Assembly (NCBI RefSeq): GCF_002931235.1
Contig: NZ_PSTT01000007.1
Span: forward strand, 1-34,125
Reading direction: 5' to 3'
Source: Subtercola sp. Z020
GTDB taxonomy: Bacteria > Actinomycetota > Actinomycetes > Actinomycetales > Microbacteriaceae
DNA: 34,125 nucleotides
In this document: positions 1 through 7,813 of the stretch, in pieces
Numbering within the stretch: the stretch's first letter is position 1
How the letters are laid out: each line of letters starts with the position of its first letter
Notes under the pieces: model-generated
What the model was told of the DNA's origin: nothing
The model's input: the letters and a program-made list of their open reading frames with translations, nothing else
The model's database searches: none
Program-made: the position numbers and the translations under genes

Positions 1-25
1 GATACGCTGGGGGGCGGAGGATCCG

Positions 26-847
26 ATGACCCAGCAGAACCCCGCCGACCACCCAGAGGCGGCGACGGCCAGCGCGACCGGCGCGCGCGAACAGGCCGCA
101 GCCGCGGGCGCGGCGAGCGCCATCCCTGCGTCGGCGGGCAGCCCGGCTACGGCTGACGCCGCAGCGGGCGGCGCGGCGGCGGGGGGCGCGCGGGCGGCGA
201 GCCCGGGCATCCGGAGCCGCGTGTTCCGGGGGGCGCTGTTCGACATGGACGGCACGCTGATCGACTCGACGCCGGCGGTCGACCGCTCGTGGACCACGTG
301 GGGCCAGGAGTGGGGCCTCGACCCGGCGTTCCGCGAAGGCATGCACGGCAAGCCGGCCATCGGCCTGGTCAGCGCCGTGATCGCGCCCGAGCGGGTGGAC
401 GAGGCGTTCGCGCGCATCCTGCAGCTCGAACTCGCCGACGTCGACGGAATCACCCCCCTCGGCGGCGCGGCCGAGCTGCTCGGCAGCCTGCCCGACGGGC
501 GCCGCGCGATCGTCACGTCGTGCACGCGCGACCTCGCCCGCGTGCGGATCGAGGCGTCGGGCATCCCGGCCCCCGCCACCGTCGTCACGATCGACGACAC
601 GGAGCGGGGCAAACCGAACCCCGATCCGTTCCTCGAGGGGGCGCGGCGGCTCGGCTTCGATCCGCGCGACTGCATCGTCGTCGAGGATGCGCCGGCCGGC
701 CTGGCGGCGGGACGGGCTGCCGGATGCACGACCATCGGCGTGGTCGGAACACACTCGGCGGCCGAACTCGACGCTGATCTCGTGGTCGACAGTCTCGCCG
801 ACCTCCGTTTCGTGCCCGTCGACGGCGGATTCCGCCTCGACTTCTGA
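26..847 (+). CDS. HAD-superfamily (subfamily IA) sugar-phosphatase-like hydrolase
   Basis: The 273-residue protein carries all four HAD motifs: DMDGT with nucleophile Asp73 and acid/base Asp75, a Thr/Ser motif at VTSCT (about 163-167), Lys196 in GKPNPDPF, and the acidic motif VVEDAPAG with Glu220-Asp221. The layout (cap domain between motifs I and II, then GKPxPxxF and EDxxxG) is that of the beta-phosphoglucomutase/glycerol-phosphatase group, so a small phosphorylated metabolite is the likely substrate; which one cannot be read. The first 65 or so residues are almost entirely Ala, Gly, Ser and Pro and lie outside the fold. The ATG at 26 is preceded by GGCGGAGG at 13-20, which supports the long form; the GTG at 221 would give a protein beginning just before the core. 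It converges on idi. Confidence 0.85.
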   Translation: MTQQNPADHPEAATASATGAREQAAAAGAASAIPASAGSPATADAAAGGAAAGGARAASPGIRSRVFRGALFDMDGTLIDSTPAVDRSWTTWGQEWGLDPAFREGMHGKPAIGLVSAVIAPERVDEAFARILQLELADVDGITPLGGAAELLGSLPDGRRAIVTSCTRDLARVRIEASGIPAPATVVTIDDTERGKPNPDPFLEGARRLGFDPRDCIVVEDAPAGLAAGRAAGCTTIGVVGTHSAAELDADLVVDSLADLRFVPVDGGFRLDF

Positions 848-851
848 CCCG

Positions 852-902
852 CCGGCGCCTGAGCGCGGCGCGGGTCCAGGCGAGCGCGGCGCGGCGCGCC
901 GG
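852..902. terminator. Weak bidirectional terminator candidate
   Basis: Between the converging HAD and idi genes, CCGGCGC (852-858) is complementary to GCGCCGG (896-902). The G+C-rich interior contains the direct repeat GAGCGCGGCGCGG. There is no T-run, so termination is an inference from position and foldability only. Confidence 0.25.
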
Positions 903-904
903 GG

Positions 905-1492
905 CTAGGCCAGCGCGGCGCGGGAGGCCATCAGTGCCGGGAGCTGCAGGGTGAGCCACGGGCTGAACGCCCAGGGGGCGGCCTCGATCGCGGCCAGCAG
1001 CGCGGCGGGCTCGGCCCACTGCCACTCGGCGACCTCATCGGGATGGGGGAGCAGGGCATCCGGAGCCGCCTCCGAACCCGGCTCGAACACGGCGGTGTAC
1101 ACGGGGCAGATCTCGTTCTCGACGACGCCCGAAGCGTCGACCGCGCGGTAGCGGAAGTCGGGCAGCGCCACCTCCACAGCCGAGAGCAAGCCGACACCCG
1201 AGCCGCCGCCCACCCCGAGCCCCAGCTCGTCGCCCGCCCGCCGCAGCAGCGCGTCTTCGAACGACTCGCCGGGCGCCGGATGTCCGCAGAACGAGTTCGT
1301 CCAGACCCCCGGCCAGGTGCGTTTCGAGAGCGCCCGCCGCGTCACGAGGATGCGCCCGAAGGCGTCGAAGACGTGGCACGAGAACGCGAGGTGCAGCGGA
1401 GTGTCGGTCGTGTGCACGGTCGCCTTGTCGGCCACCCCGATCGGCGCGCCGGCCTCGGAGAGGAGCACGACCTGTTCACCGGAGTCAGCCAT
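905..1492 (-). CDS. idi: Isopentenyl-diphosphate delta-isomerase, type I
   Basis: This 195-residue Nudix-fold enzyme interconverts IPP and DMAPP in the cytoplasm and so supplies the starter for the divergent carotenoid operon. The type I signature is complete: the catalytic Cys69 in TNSFCGHP, metal-ligand histidines His27, His34 and His71, and the acidic pair Glu125/Glu127 in ENEICP, which align with Glu114/Glu116 of E. coli Idi. The helix GESFEDALLRRAGDEL is the Nudix-like segment. The ATG at 1492 has a purine-rich AAGAGGG about five bases upstream. Length is normal for the family. Its position, divergent from crtE across a gap of 37 bases, matches carotenoid loci of Microbacteriaceae and suggests shared regulation. 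Confidence 0.95.
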   Translation of the reverse strand: MADSGEQVVLLSEAGAPIGVADKATVHTTDTPLHLAFSCHVFDAFGRILVTRRALSKRTWPGVWTNSFCGHPAPGESFEDALLRRAGDELGLGVGGGSGVGLLSAVEVALPDFRYRAVDASGVVENEICPVYTAVFEPGSEAAPDALLPHPDEVAEWQWAEPAALLAAIEAAPWAFSPWLTLQLPALMASRAALA

Positions 1493-1517
1493 AGCGCCCT
1501 CTTCTCTGTGCGTGGGT

Positions 1518-1532
1518 TACTCTCAAGTGGTG
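1518..1532 (+). promoter_or_regulatory. Predicted -10 box and leaderless start of crtE
   Basis: TACTCT at 1518-1523 fits the TAnnnT form of an actinobacterial -10 box and is followed after exactly six bases by GTG at 1530. Transcription would begin at or next to the start codon. No Shine-Dalgarno sequence precedes GTG 1512, 1527 or 1530, which is why 1530 was chosen. No convincing -35 is visible. The gap to idi is so small that the two promoters must overlap. Confidence 0.5.
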
Positions 1533-2600
1533 GACCCACAGGATCTCGTGGTGGCAAGCACCCGTCGGCAGAAACATGTCGACGACGTGCTCGACCGCTT
1601 CTTCAGCCTAGCCAAGAACCGTGCGTCGGCGATCGGGCCACGTTACCTCACCCTCTGGCAGACGCTCGAACGCAACACCTCCGGCGGCAAGCGCTTCCGC
1701 CCGGGCATGGTCATGGGGGCATATGAGTCCCTGGGTGGCACCGACGGCGAGGCCGCGGCCCACATCGGAGCCGCTTTCGAGCTGCTGCACACCGCCCTCA
1801 TCGTGCACGACGACGTGATCGACCGCGACTTCATCCGCCGCGGGGGCGTCAACGTCTCGGGCGTCTACCGCGACTTCGCGCAGACGGCCGGCATCCCCAT
1901 CCCCGCCGCCGAGCACCGCGGCATGTCGGTCGCCGTGATCGCCGGCGACCTCGCCCTGTCGAATGCGTTCCGGATGATCGACAAGGCCGGTGTCGGCGAC
2001 GAGATGCGGCGCCGGCTGCACGACATCTTCGACGAAGCACTGTTCGCGTCGGCGGCCGGCGAGCTCTTCGACGTGGACTTCTCGCAGCTGAAGTCGATGC
2101 CGACGGTCGAAGAGGTCGTCGACATGGAGCGCCTGAAGACCGCCGTCTACTCGTTCGAGAGCCCCTGCGAGGCGGGGGCCGTGCTGGCGGGCGCGAGCAC
2201 TGAGGCCGTGCGTGCACTGGCATCGTTCGGTCGCAACATCGGCATCGCCTACCAGATCGTGGATGATCTGCTCGGCGTCTTCGGCGACGAAGCGGCGACC
2301 GGCAAGACCACCATCGGCGACCTGCGCGAGGGCAAGCGCACCGTGCTCATCGCCTACGCGTCGGGGCGCCCCGAGTGGATCGAGATCTCCCGCTGGCTCG
2401 GCCTGCCCGATCTCACCCGCGAGCAGGCCTCGGTCGTCCGCCGGTCGCTCGAGGACTGCGGCGCGCGCCAGTACGCCGAAGACCTCGCACACGAGTTCGC
2501 CGACCGGGCGATCGAGGAGTTGGCTTCGGATGCCCTGCCCGACGCGACGCGGCTCGAATTCCAACCCGTGATCGACGCCGTGCTGCGGCGGGTGCGATGA
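1530..2600 (+). CDS. crtE: Geranylgeranyl diphosphate synthase
   Basis: This 356-residue trans-prenyltransferase condenses IPP onto allylic diphosphates to make C20 GGPP, the substrate of CrtB. The first aspartate-rich motif is HDDVID with Asp94, Asp95 and Asp98, followed by the usual RRG; the second is VDDLLGVFGDE with Asp245 and Asp246, followed by GKTTIGDLREGK. These define an all-alpha polyprenyl synthetase. The frame stays open upstream to 1317, but that stretch is antisense to idi, so it was not taken as coding. GTG 1530 is preferred because of the leaderless promoter; GTG 1527 is one codon away. The stop codon overlaps the crtB start (ATGA). Chain length C20 is inferred from the operon, not from residues. 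Confidence 0.93.
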   Translation: MDPQDLVVASTRRQKHVDDVLDRFFSLAKNRASAIGPRYLTLWQTLERNTSGGKRFRPGMVMGAYESLGGTDGEAAAHIGAAFELLHTALIVHDDVIDRDFIRRGGVNVSGVYRDFAQTAGIPIPAAEHRGMSVAVIAGDLALSNAFRMIDKAGVGDEMRRRLHDIFDEALFASAAGELFDVDFSQLKSMPTVEEVVDMERLKTAVYSFESPCEAGAVLAGASTEAVRALASFGRNIGIAYQIVDDLLGVFGDEAATGKTTIGDLREGKRTVLIAYASGRPEWIEISRWLGLPDLTREQASVVRRSLEDCGARQYAEDLAHEFADRAIEELASDALPDATRLEFQPVIDAVLRRVR

Positions 2601-3553
2601 CCGCCCCGGTGCTGCCGACCGCCGACCTCGCGCGGGCCAGAGCGCTCTACGACCGGGTGGCCGAAGAGACGGCGGGCATCGTCATCCACCGCTATTCGAC
2701 GTCGTTCGGGCTCGCGTCGCGGCTGCTCGCCCCCTCGGTGCGTCGGCACGTCGACAACATCTACGCCCTGGTTCGCCTGGCCGACGAGGTCGTCGACGGG
2801 GTCGCCACGTCGGCCGGGCTCGAGGGGCCCGCCATCGAGCGGATGCTCGACACGCTCGAGCGCGAGACGCTCGACGCGATCGACATCGGTTACAGCACGA
2901 ACCTCGTGGTGCATGCGTTCGCGCTGACCGCCCGCCGGGTCGGCTTCGGCGAGGAGCTCGTCGCACCGTTCTACGCGTCGATGCGCGCCGACCTCACGGC
3001 GACTGAGCACACTCCGAAGTCCTTCGAGGAATATGTCTACGGCTCTGCCGAGGTGGTCGGGCTGATGTGCCTCTGTGCATTCCTCGAGGGGCATGTGATT
3101 TCGGATGCCCGGCGGGAGCAGCTCGTCGACGGTGCCCGGCACCTCGGTGCGGCGTTCCAGAAGATCAACTTCCTCCGAGACCTGTCCGCGGACTTCGCCG
3201 GTCTTGGGCGGAGCTACTTCCCCGGGGTGAACGTGCAGACGTTCGGGGAGGGCGCGAAGCGCGAGATCCTCGACGACATCGACAACGACCTGCGCATCGC
3301 CCGTGCCAGCCTGCCGCTCCTGCCGACGACGTCGCGGCGCGCCGTGGCACTCGCCCAGGGGCTGTTCGGCGAGCTGACGAGCCGCCTGCGGCAGACGCCC
3401 GCCGCGGTGCTCGCCGAGACGCGCATCCGGGTGCCGAACCCGGTGAAGCTGCGCATCGCCGCGTCGGCCGCAGCCGGTCGCCTGCCGGCGGCGCCCCCTC
3501 CCACCAGTTCCAGCCATCCCGCCACCGCACGACAGCCAGAGGAGAACCGTTGA
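2597..3553 (+). CDS. crtB: Phytoene synthase
   Basis: This 318-residue squalene/phytoene synthase family protein joins two GGPP molecules head to head to give 15-cis-phytoene. The family marks are YSTSFGLASRLL near residue 33, the first metal-binding motif DEVVD (Asp63-Asp67), and the second motif NFLRDLSADFAGLGRSYFP with Arg194, Asp195 and Asp199. The ATG at 2597 overlaps the crtE stop by four bases, and the frame open upstream lies inside crtE. The TGA at 3551-3553 overlaps the crtI start codon. The last 25 residues are a Pro/Ser/Thr-rich tail outside the conserved fold. Enzyme assignment is secure. Confidence 0.95.
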   Translation: MTAPVLPTADLARARALYDRVAEETAGIVIHRYSTSFGLASRLLAPSVRRHVDNIYALVRLADEVVDGVATSAGLEGPAIERMLDTLERETLDAIDIGYSTNLVVHAFALTARRVGFGEELVAPFYASMRADLTATEHTPKSFEEYVYGSAEVVGLMCLCAFLEGHVISDARREQLVDGARHLGAAFQKINFLRDLSADFAGLGRSYFPGVNVQTFGEGAKREILDDIDNDLRIARASLPLLPTTSRRAVALAQGLFGELTSRLRQTPAAVLAETRIRVPNPVKLRIAASAAAGRLPAAPPPTSSSHPATARQPEENR

Positions 3554-5610
3554 GTTCCGAACCCGACGACGCCGAGCGCCCCACGCACAGCTTCGACGAC
3601 GTCGTCGACGGCGAGACGGAGGTGATCGAGCGCCTGCCCGCCGACTTCGAGCTCGGCGCCCCCGCGTCTCGCACCGACGCGGGCGCAGCCGGGCATCCGG
3701 CAGCCGAACGCCCCGGGGTGGGCAAGACGGCCGTCGTGATCGGCGCCGGCATCAGCGGCCTCGCCACGGCAGGGCTGCTCGCCCGGGACGGCTACACCGT
3801 CACGGTCGTCGAGAAGCAGCCGGGAGTCGGGGGCCGCGCCGGCCACTGGGAGAAGAACGGGTTCCGTTTCGACACCGGGCCGTCGTGGTACCTCATGCCC
3901 GAGGTCTTCGACCACTTCTACAAGCTGATGGGCTCGTCGGCCGCCGCAGAGCTCGAGCTGTCGAAGCTCGACCCGGGCTACCGCGTGCTCTTCCAGGACG
4001 AGTTCCACCCCGTCGACATCGCGGCGAGCCGCGAGGAGAACCTCGACCTCTTCGAGTCGATGGAGCCGGGCGCGGGCGTTCGCATGGCGGGGTACCTCGA
4101 TTCGGCGGCGGAGACGTACGAACTGGCGAAGGAGTACTTTCTCTACTCGACGTTCGAAGACTTCCGCCCGCTGCTGAAGGGCGCGGTTCTCAAGCGGTCG
4201 CCGCGCCTCGTGCGGCTGCTTCTCGAGTCGCTGAACAGCTTCGCGGGGCGCACGGTGCGCGACCCGCGGCTGCAGCAGATCCTCGGTTATCCCGCCGTGT
4301 TCCTCGGCTCGTCGCCGTATTCCACTCCGAGCATGTATCACCTGATGAGCCACCTCGACCTCGATGACGGCGTGCTCTACCCGCAGGGCGGGTTCGCCCG
4401 GGTGATCGAGAGCATCGAGCAGCTCGCCGTCGACGCGGGGGTGACGATCGTGACGGGCGCCGCTGTGTCGCGCATCGTGACGACCGACGACGAGGTCGAA
4501 GCTGCGGCGCACGTGGCGCCGGAGCCCGGCCCCTACGACTACCCGACCGACGAGTTCGACACCAACGTGATCGATCGCGACGAGCTGCGCCGCGTGCTCG
4601 AGGGCGAGGCGGATGCCGGCACCGCCATCCCCGCAGGCGCCACCACCGCGGGCCCCACCGCCGCGGGCCCCACCGCCGCGGGCGTGGCCGCACCTGCGGG
4701 TGCGACCACCTCCAGCGCCGGCACTGCCTCCCCCGACGTCGCACCCGCCGCCCCGGCCGAGCCCACGCCCGCCACGCCCGCGCGGGTGTCGGGCATCCAG
4801 TACCTCGACGCCACCGGCGCAGCCCACTCGCTGAGCGCCGACATCGTCGTGGCCGCCACCGACCTCCGGCACGTCGAGACCACGATGCTGCTCCCCGAGC
4901 TGCAGACCTACCCCGAGAGCTACTGGGCGAAGAAGACGGCGGGGCCGAGCGCCGTGCTGATCTACCTCGGCGTCGACGGCGAGATTCCCGAGCTCGCCCA
5001 CCACACCCTCTTCTTCACCAAGACGTGGAAGGACGACTTCGAGAAGATCTTCGGCAAGGGCGGTGTCGTTGCCGGTCTGGCCAAGAGCGTCGGCATCGGC
5101 AAGCCGGCCAAGACATCGGTACCGAGCCCGGCCTCGATCTACGTCTGCCGACCGAGCGCTACGGATGCCGGCGTCGCTCCCGAGGGCTCCGAGAACCTGT
5201 TCGTGCTGGTGCCGATTCCCGCCGACCCGACCATCGGCGCGGGCGGCGAAGACGGAACCGGCGACCCGCAGGTCGAAGCCATCGCCGATGCGGCGATCGC
5301 GCAGATCGCGGAGTGGGCGGGCGTACCCGACCTCGCCTCCCGCATCACGGTGCGTCGCACGATCGGCCCTGCCGATTTCGCGAACGATCTGAACACGTGG
5401 AACGGCACCGCACTCGGCCCCGCGCACACGCTCGGCCAGAGCGCCTTCTTCCGGGCCGGCAACGTCAGCAAGAAGGTTGCAGGGCTCTACTACGCCGGCG
5501 GTTCGACGATTCCGGGCATCGGTCTGCCGATGTGCCTGATCAGCGCCGAGCTCGTGATCAAGCGCCTGCACGGCGACATCTCGACGACAGCCCTGCCGGA
5601 GCCCCTGTGA
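3550..5610 (+). CDS. crtI: Phytoene desaturase with an unusual low-complexity insertion
   Basis: CrtI is a flavoprotein that converts phytoene to lycopene at the membrane. The FAD-binding Rossmann motif is VIGAGISGLATAGLL (Gly65, Gly67, Gly70), followed by VVEKQPGVGGRAG and the DTGPSWYLMPE region; the C-terminal family signature is YYAGGSTIPGIGLPMC near residues 648-663. At 686 residues it is longer than the usual 490-550. The excess is a 60-residue hydrophilic N-terminus and an Ala/Thr/Pro/Gly-rich block at about residues 353-414 with a repeated GPTAA unit. The start is TTG at 3550, four bases into the end of crtB, with a strong AGAGGAGA five bases upstream. Reading frame and codon use continue normally through the insertion, so it is not a frameshift. 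Confidence 0.93.
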   Translation: MSSEPDDAERPTHSFDDVVDGETEVIERLPADFELGAPASRTDAGAAGHPAAERPGVGKTAVVIGAGISGLATAGLLARDGYTVTVVEKQPGVGGRAGHWEKNGFRFDTGPSWYLMPEVFDHFYKLMGSSAAAELELSKLDPGYRVLFQDEFHPVDIAASREENLDLFESMEPGAGVRMAGYLDSAAETYELAKEYFLYSTFEDFRPLLKGAVLKRSPRLVRLLLESLNSFAGRTVRDPRLQQILGYPAVFLGSSPYSTPSMYHLMSHLDLDDGVLYPQGGFARVIESIEQLAVDAGVTIVTGAAVSRIVTTDDEVEAAAHVAPEPGPYDYPTDEFDTNVIDRDELRRVLEGEADAGTAIPAGATTAGPTAAGPTAAGVAAPAGATTSSAGTASPDVAPAAPAEPTPATPARVSGIQYLDATGAAHSLSADIVVAATDLRHVETTMLLPELQTYPESYWAKKTAGPSAVLIYLGVDGEIPELAHHTLFFTKTWKDDFEKIFGKGGVVAGLAKSVGIGKPAKTSVPSPASIYVCRPSATDAGVAPEGSENLFVLVPIPADPTIGAGGEDGTGDPQVEAIADAAIAQIAEWAGVPDLASRITVRRTIGPADFANDLNTWNGTALGPAHTLGQSAFFRAGNVSKKVAGLYYAGGSTIPGIGLPMCLISAELVIKRLHGDISTTALPEPL
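4606..4790 (+). repeat. Low-complexity, short-period repeat inside crtI
   Basis: This in-frame block codes almost only Ala, Thr, Pro, Gly and Ser. Its core at about 4640-4690 is a 15-base period (consensus near CACCGCCGCGGGCCC) repeated about three times and translated as GPTAA. It sits between the acidic segment that follows the TGAAVSRI strand and the strand beginning VSGIQYLD, so it probably forms a surface loop of the desaturase. Confidence 0.75.
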
Positions 5611-5632
5611 ACCGGCCGGGGAACGCCCGCTG

Positions 5633-5974
5633 ATGGGCATCCTGTACCTGCTCGCCCTGGCGATCGCGCTCACCGGCATGGTGATGCTCGATCGGCGGTT
5701 CCGCCTGTTCTTCTGGCGTGACGCACGCCGTGCGGCGGTGGTGCTCGTGGTCGGAGTGCTGTTCTTTCTGGCCTGGGATGTCTCGGGCATCACCGCGGGC
5801 ATCTTCTTCCGTGGCGAGACGAGCTTCATGACGGGCGTGCTGGTCGGCCCCGAACTGCCGCTTGAGGAGGTCTTCTTTCTGACGCTGCTCTGCTACCTGA
5901 CGATGAACCTCTTCGAGGCGGTGGGCCGGATGCTCGGCTCCGCCCGCGCGATGGGCCGGGAGCGCCGCTCGTGA
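5633..5974 (+). CDS. crtYe: C50 carotenoid epsilon-cyclase subunit (CrtYe-like)
   Basis: This 113-residue membrane protein belongs to the lycopene cyclase domain family found as heterodimers in C50-carotenoid producers. Three hydrophobic helices are visible (about 2-19, 33-49 and 78-95). Conserved features are Trp48-Asp49 after the second helix and the PLEE motif at 76-79 at the start of the third, the acidic pair thought to be important for cyclisation. The ATG at 5633 follows crtI by 22 bases, with GGGGAA as a weak ribosome site. It should act together with the next gene product on the CrtEb-elongated chain. Epsilon rather than gamma or beta ring formation cannot be read from sequence and is inferred by analogy with Corynebacterium. 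Confidence 0.85.
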   Translation: MGILYLLALAIALTGMVMLDRRFRLFFWRDARRAAVVLVVGVLFFLAWDVSGITAGIFFRGETSFMTGVLVGPELPLEEVFFLTLLCYLTMNLFEAVGRMLGSARAMGRERRS

Positions 5975-6360
5975 GCTACGGGGTGCTGAACGCCATCTTC
6001 CTCGCGGTCGCCCTCGTGGTCGCGATTGTGGCAGGAGTCGCGCACCACCGGCGCAGGCGTCGGCACGGCGACACAGTCACGGGCAGCGGCGCGGGCACAG
6101 GCGCGGGCACGCGTGGGAGCACGGGCACGCGCCTGGTCGCGCTCCTCATCACGGCGGCTGTGCTGTTCGTCGTCAGCGCCGTGTTCGACAACGTCATGAT
6201 CGGAATCGGCCTGGTCGGCTACAACCGCGACCTCATCTCGGGCGCCTTCCTCGGAATCGCTCCCCTCGAAGACTTCGCCTACGTCATCGGTGCCGTGCTG
6301 CTGCTGCCGGCCGTCTGGCTGCTTGTTCCCGCCCGCCGACAGAGTGAGGGCAGCCGATGA
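5971..6360 (+). CDS. crtYf: C50 carotenoid epsilon-cyclase subunit (CrtYf-like)
   Basis: This second 129-residue half of the heterodimeric cyclase has the same three-helix plan as its neighbour: about 5-23, 54-71 and 98-118. The conserved motifs are FDN at 72-74 and PLEDFAY starting at residue 98, the counterpart of PLEE in CrtYe. Between the first and second helices is a basic, Gly/Thr-rich loop (about 26-53) with runs of Arg and a GTGAGTRGSTGT stretch, longer than expected and probably cytoplasmic. The GTG start at 5971 overlaps the crtYe stop by four bases (GTGA), with GGGAGCG a few bases upstream, so the two subunits are likely made in equal amounts by translational coupling. Confidence 0.85.
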   Translation: MSYGVLNAIFLAVALVVAIVAGVAHHRRRRRHGDTVTGSGAGTGAGTRGSTGTRLVALLITAAVLFVVSAVFDNVMIGIGLVGYNRDLISGAFLGIAPLEDFAYVIGAVLLLPAVWLLVPARRQSEGSR

Positions 6361-7223
6361 GCCGGCTCGGCCAGGTCATCCTCTCGTCGAGGCCGCTCTC
6401 GTGGGTGAACACCGCCTTTCCGTTCGCGGCCGGGTACCTGCTGACCACGCGGGAGGTCGATCTCACCTTCGTGCTCGGCACGCTCTACTTCCTGGTGCCC
6501 TACAACCTGGCCATGTACGGCATCAACGACGTGTTCGACTACGAGTCCGACATGCGCAACCCGCGGAAGGGCGGCGTCGAAGGGGCTGTACTCAGCCGAT
6601 CCATGCACCGCATCACGCTCGTCAGCGCAGCAGTGAGCAATATTCCGTTCCTGGTATATCTCGTCATCGTCGGTTCACCGCTCTCGTGGCTGGTGCTCGC
6701 CATCAGCGTCTTCGCGGTGATCGCCTACAGCGCCCCGAAGCTCCGGTTCAAGGAGCGGCCGTTCGTCGACTCGCTGACGTCGAGCACGCACTTCGTGAGC
6801 CCCGCGGTCTACGGGCTGGTGCTCGCCGGCGCGACCTTCATCCCGGCGCTCTGGGCCATTCTCGCCGCCTTCTTCCTCTGGGGCATCGCCAGCCACGCCT
6901 TCGGCGCCGTTCAGGACATCGTGGCCGACCGGGAGGGCGGCATCGCCTCCATCGCCACCGTGATCGGTGGGCGGCAGACCGTGCGCTTCGCGTTCGCGGC
7001 CTACGTGCTCGGCGGCATCCTGATGCTGTTCACCGAGTGGCCGGGCCCACTGGCGGGGCTGCTCGCGCTGCCGTATGCGTTCAGTGTGCTGCCGTTCTGG
7101 TCGATCAGCGACGCGGATGCCGAACAGGCCAACCGCGGGTGGAAGCGGTTTCTCTACCTGAACTTCGCCACGGGGTTCCTGGTGACGATGCTGCTCATCT
7201 GGTACGTGCTGCTGACGGCCTGA
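6357..7223 (+). CDS. crtEb: Lycopene elongase, UbiA-family prenyltransferase
   Basis: This 288-residue integral membrane prenyltransferase adds C5 units from DMAPP to the ends of lycopene, the step that commits the pathway to C50 carotenoids such as flavuxanthin and then decaprenoxanthin-type products. The first aspartate-rich motif of the UbiA superfamily is clear: NDVFDYESD with Asn57, Asp58, Asp61 and Asp65. The second, QDIVADREGGIAS, lies near residue 185. About eight hydrophobic helices fill the rest. The ATG overlaps the crtYf stop by four bases. It is the last gene of the operon and ends ten bases from the oppositely oriented marR gene, with no terminator between them that I can see. 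Confidence 0.9.
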   Translation: MSRLGQVILSSRPLSWVNTAFPFAAGYLLTTREVDLTFVLGTLYFLVPYNLAMYGINDVFDYESDMRNPRKGGVEGAVLSRSMHRITLVSAAVSNIPFLVYLVIVGSPLSWLVLAISVFAVIAYSAPKLRFKERPFVDSLTSSTHFVSPAVYGLVLAGATFIPALWAILAAFFLWGIASHAFGAVQDIVADREGGIASIATVIGGRQTVRFAFAAYVLGGILMLFTEWPGPLAGLLALPYAFSVLPFWSISDADAEQANRGWKRFLYLNFATGFLVTMLLIWYVLLTA

Positions 7224-7233
7224 CGGCTTCCCG

Positions 7234-7731
7234 CTACGCCAGCTCGACCGGCAGGTCGTACGGCGGGCGCCGCAGCGATTCGTCCTGGTCGCGCACGCGC
7301 GCGAGGAACGCCCCCACGGGGCCCAGCTCGGCGGGCGAGAGGTGCTCGGCGAACTCCCGCTGCACCACTTCGAGCACCAGCGTCGTCGCGGCGAGGAACG
7401 TGCTCGACCCGCTGGCCGTCGGCGTGATGAGGATGCTCCGCCGATCCGTCGCCGACCGCTGCCGTTCCACCAGCCCCGCCTTGACCATGCTCGTGACGAG
7501 GTTGCTCGCCGAGCCGCTGCTGTACAGCAGGGTTCGCGAGACCGCACTCACACTCAGCGCGTGCGACGGCGCCGTGCTGAGGTTGTACAGCAGGTCGTAC
7601 TGCGCCCAGGTGATCGACTGCTCCGACTTCAGGGCCCGTTCGACGGCTCGCATGACGCGGGTGTGGGCGAGCACGAAGTCGGCCCAGACAGCGAAGTTCG
7701 CCGCGTCGGGGAGGGGTTTCTCGGCGGTCAT
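7234..7731 (-). CDS. MarR-family transcriptional regulator, candidate CrtR
   Basis: The 165-residue protein has the winged helix-turn-helix of MarR regulators: a helical N-terminal dimer arm (11-35), the HTH at about 59-85 (LSVSAVSRTLLYSSGSAS), and the wing with the family's conserved Asp-Arg-Arg near 96-98. In Corynebacterium glutamicum a MarR protein, CrtR, represses the crtE operon from a position upstream and divergent. Here the regulator is convergent with crtEb instead. That it controls the carotenoid genes is inferred from proximity. The ATG at 7731 sits seven bases after a -10-like TACCCT, so it is probably leaderless. No shared palindrome between its own upstream region and that of crtE was found by eye. 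Confidence 0.85.
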   Translation of the reverse strand: MTAEKPLPDAANFAVWADFVLAHTRVMRAVERALKSEQSITWAQYDLLYNLSTAPSHALSVSAVSRTLLYSSGSASNLVTSMVKAGLVERQRSATDRRSILITPTASGSSTFLAATTLVLEVVQREFAEHLSPAELGPVGAFLARVRDQDESLRRPPYDLPVELA

Positions 7732-7744
7732 CCTGACGAGGGTA
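7729..7744 (-). promoter_or_regulatory. Predicted -10 box and leaderless start of the marR gene
   Basis: On the minus strand TACCCT (7744-7739) is followed by seven bases and then the ATG (7731-7729). There is no Shine-Dalgarno sequence between them. Confidence 0.45.
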
Positions 7745-7813
7745 GTCGGCGATTCTGTTAAAGCCGGGGGTGTTCCGACGAGGCGGCGACGAGGCGGCCG
7801 CGAGGCTACGGCG

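Noticed and set aside
1524-1545. A possible HAIR-like half-site (CTTGAG on the minus strand) near the crtE start
   Set aside because: The second arm at seven bases is missing, so HspR control of crtE is not supported.
3214-5829. An 871-codon open frame on the minus strand across crtB, crtI and crtYe
   Set aside because: It is antisense to well-identified genes, is Arg/Gly/Ala/Asp-rich without any domain, and is a product of high-G+C codon bias.
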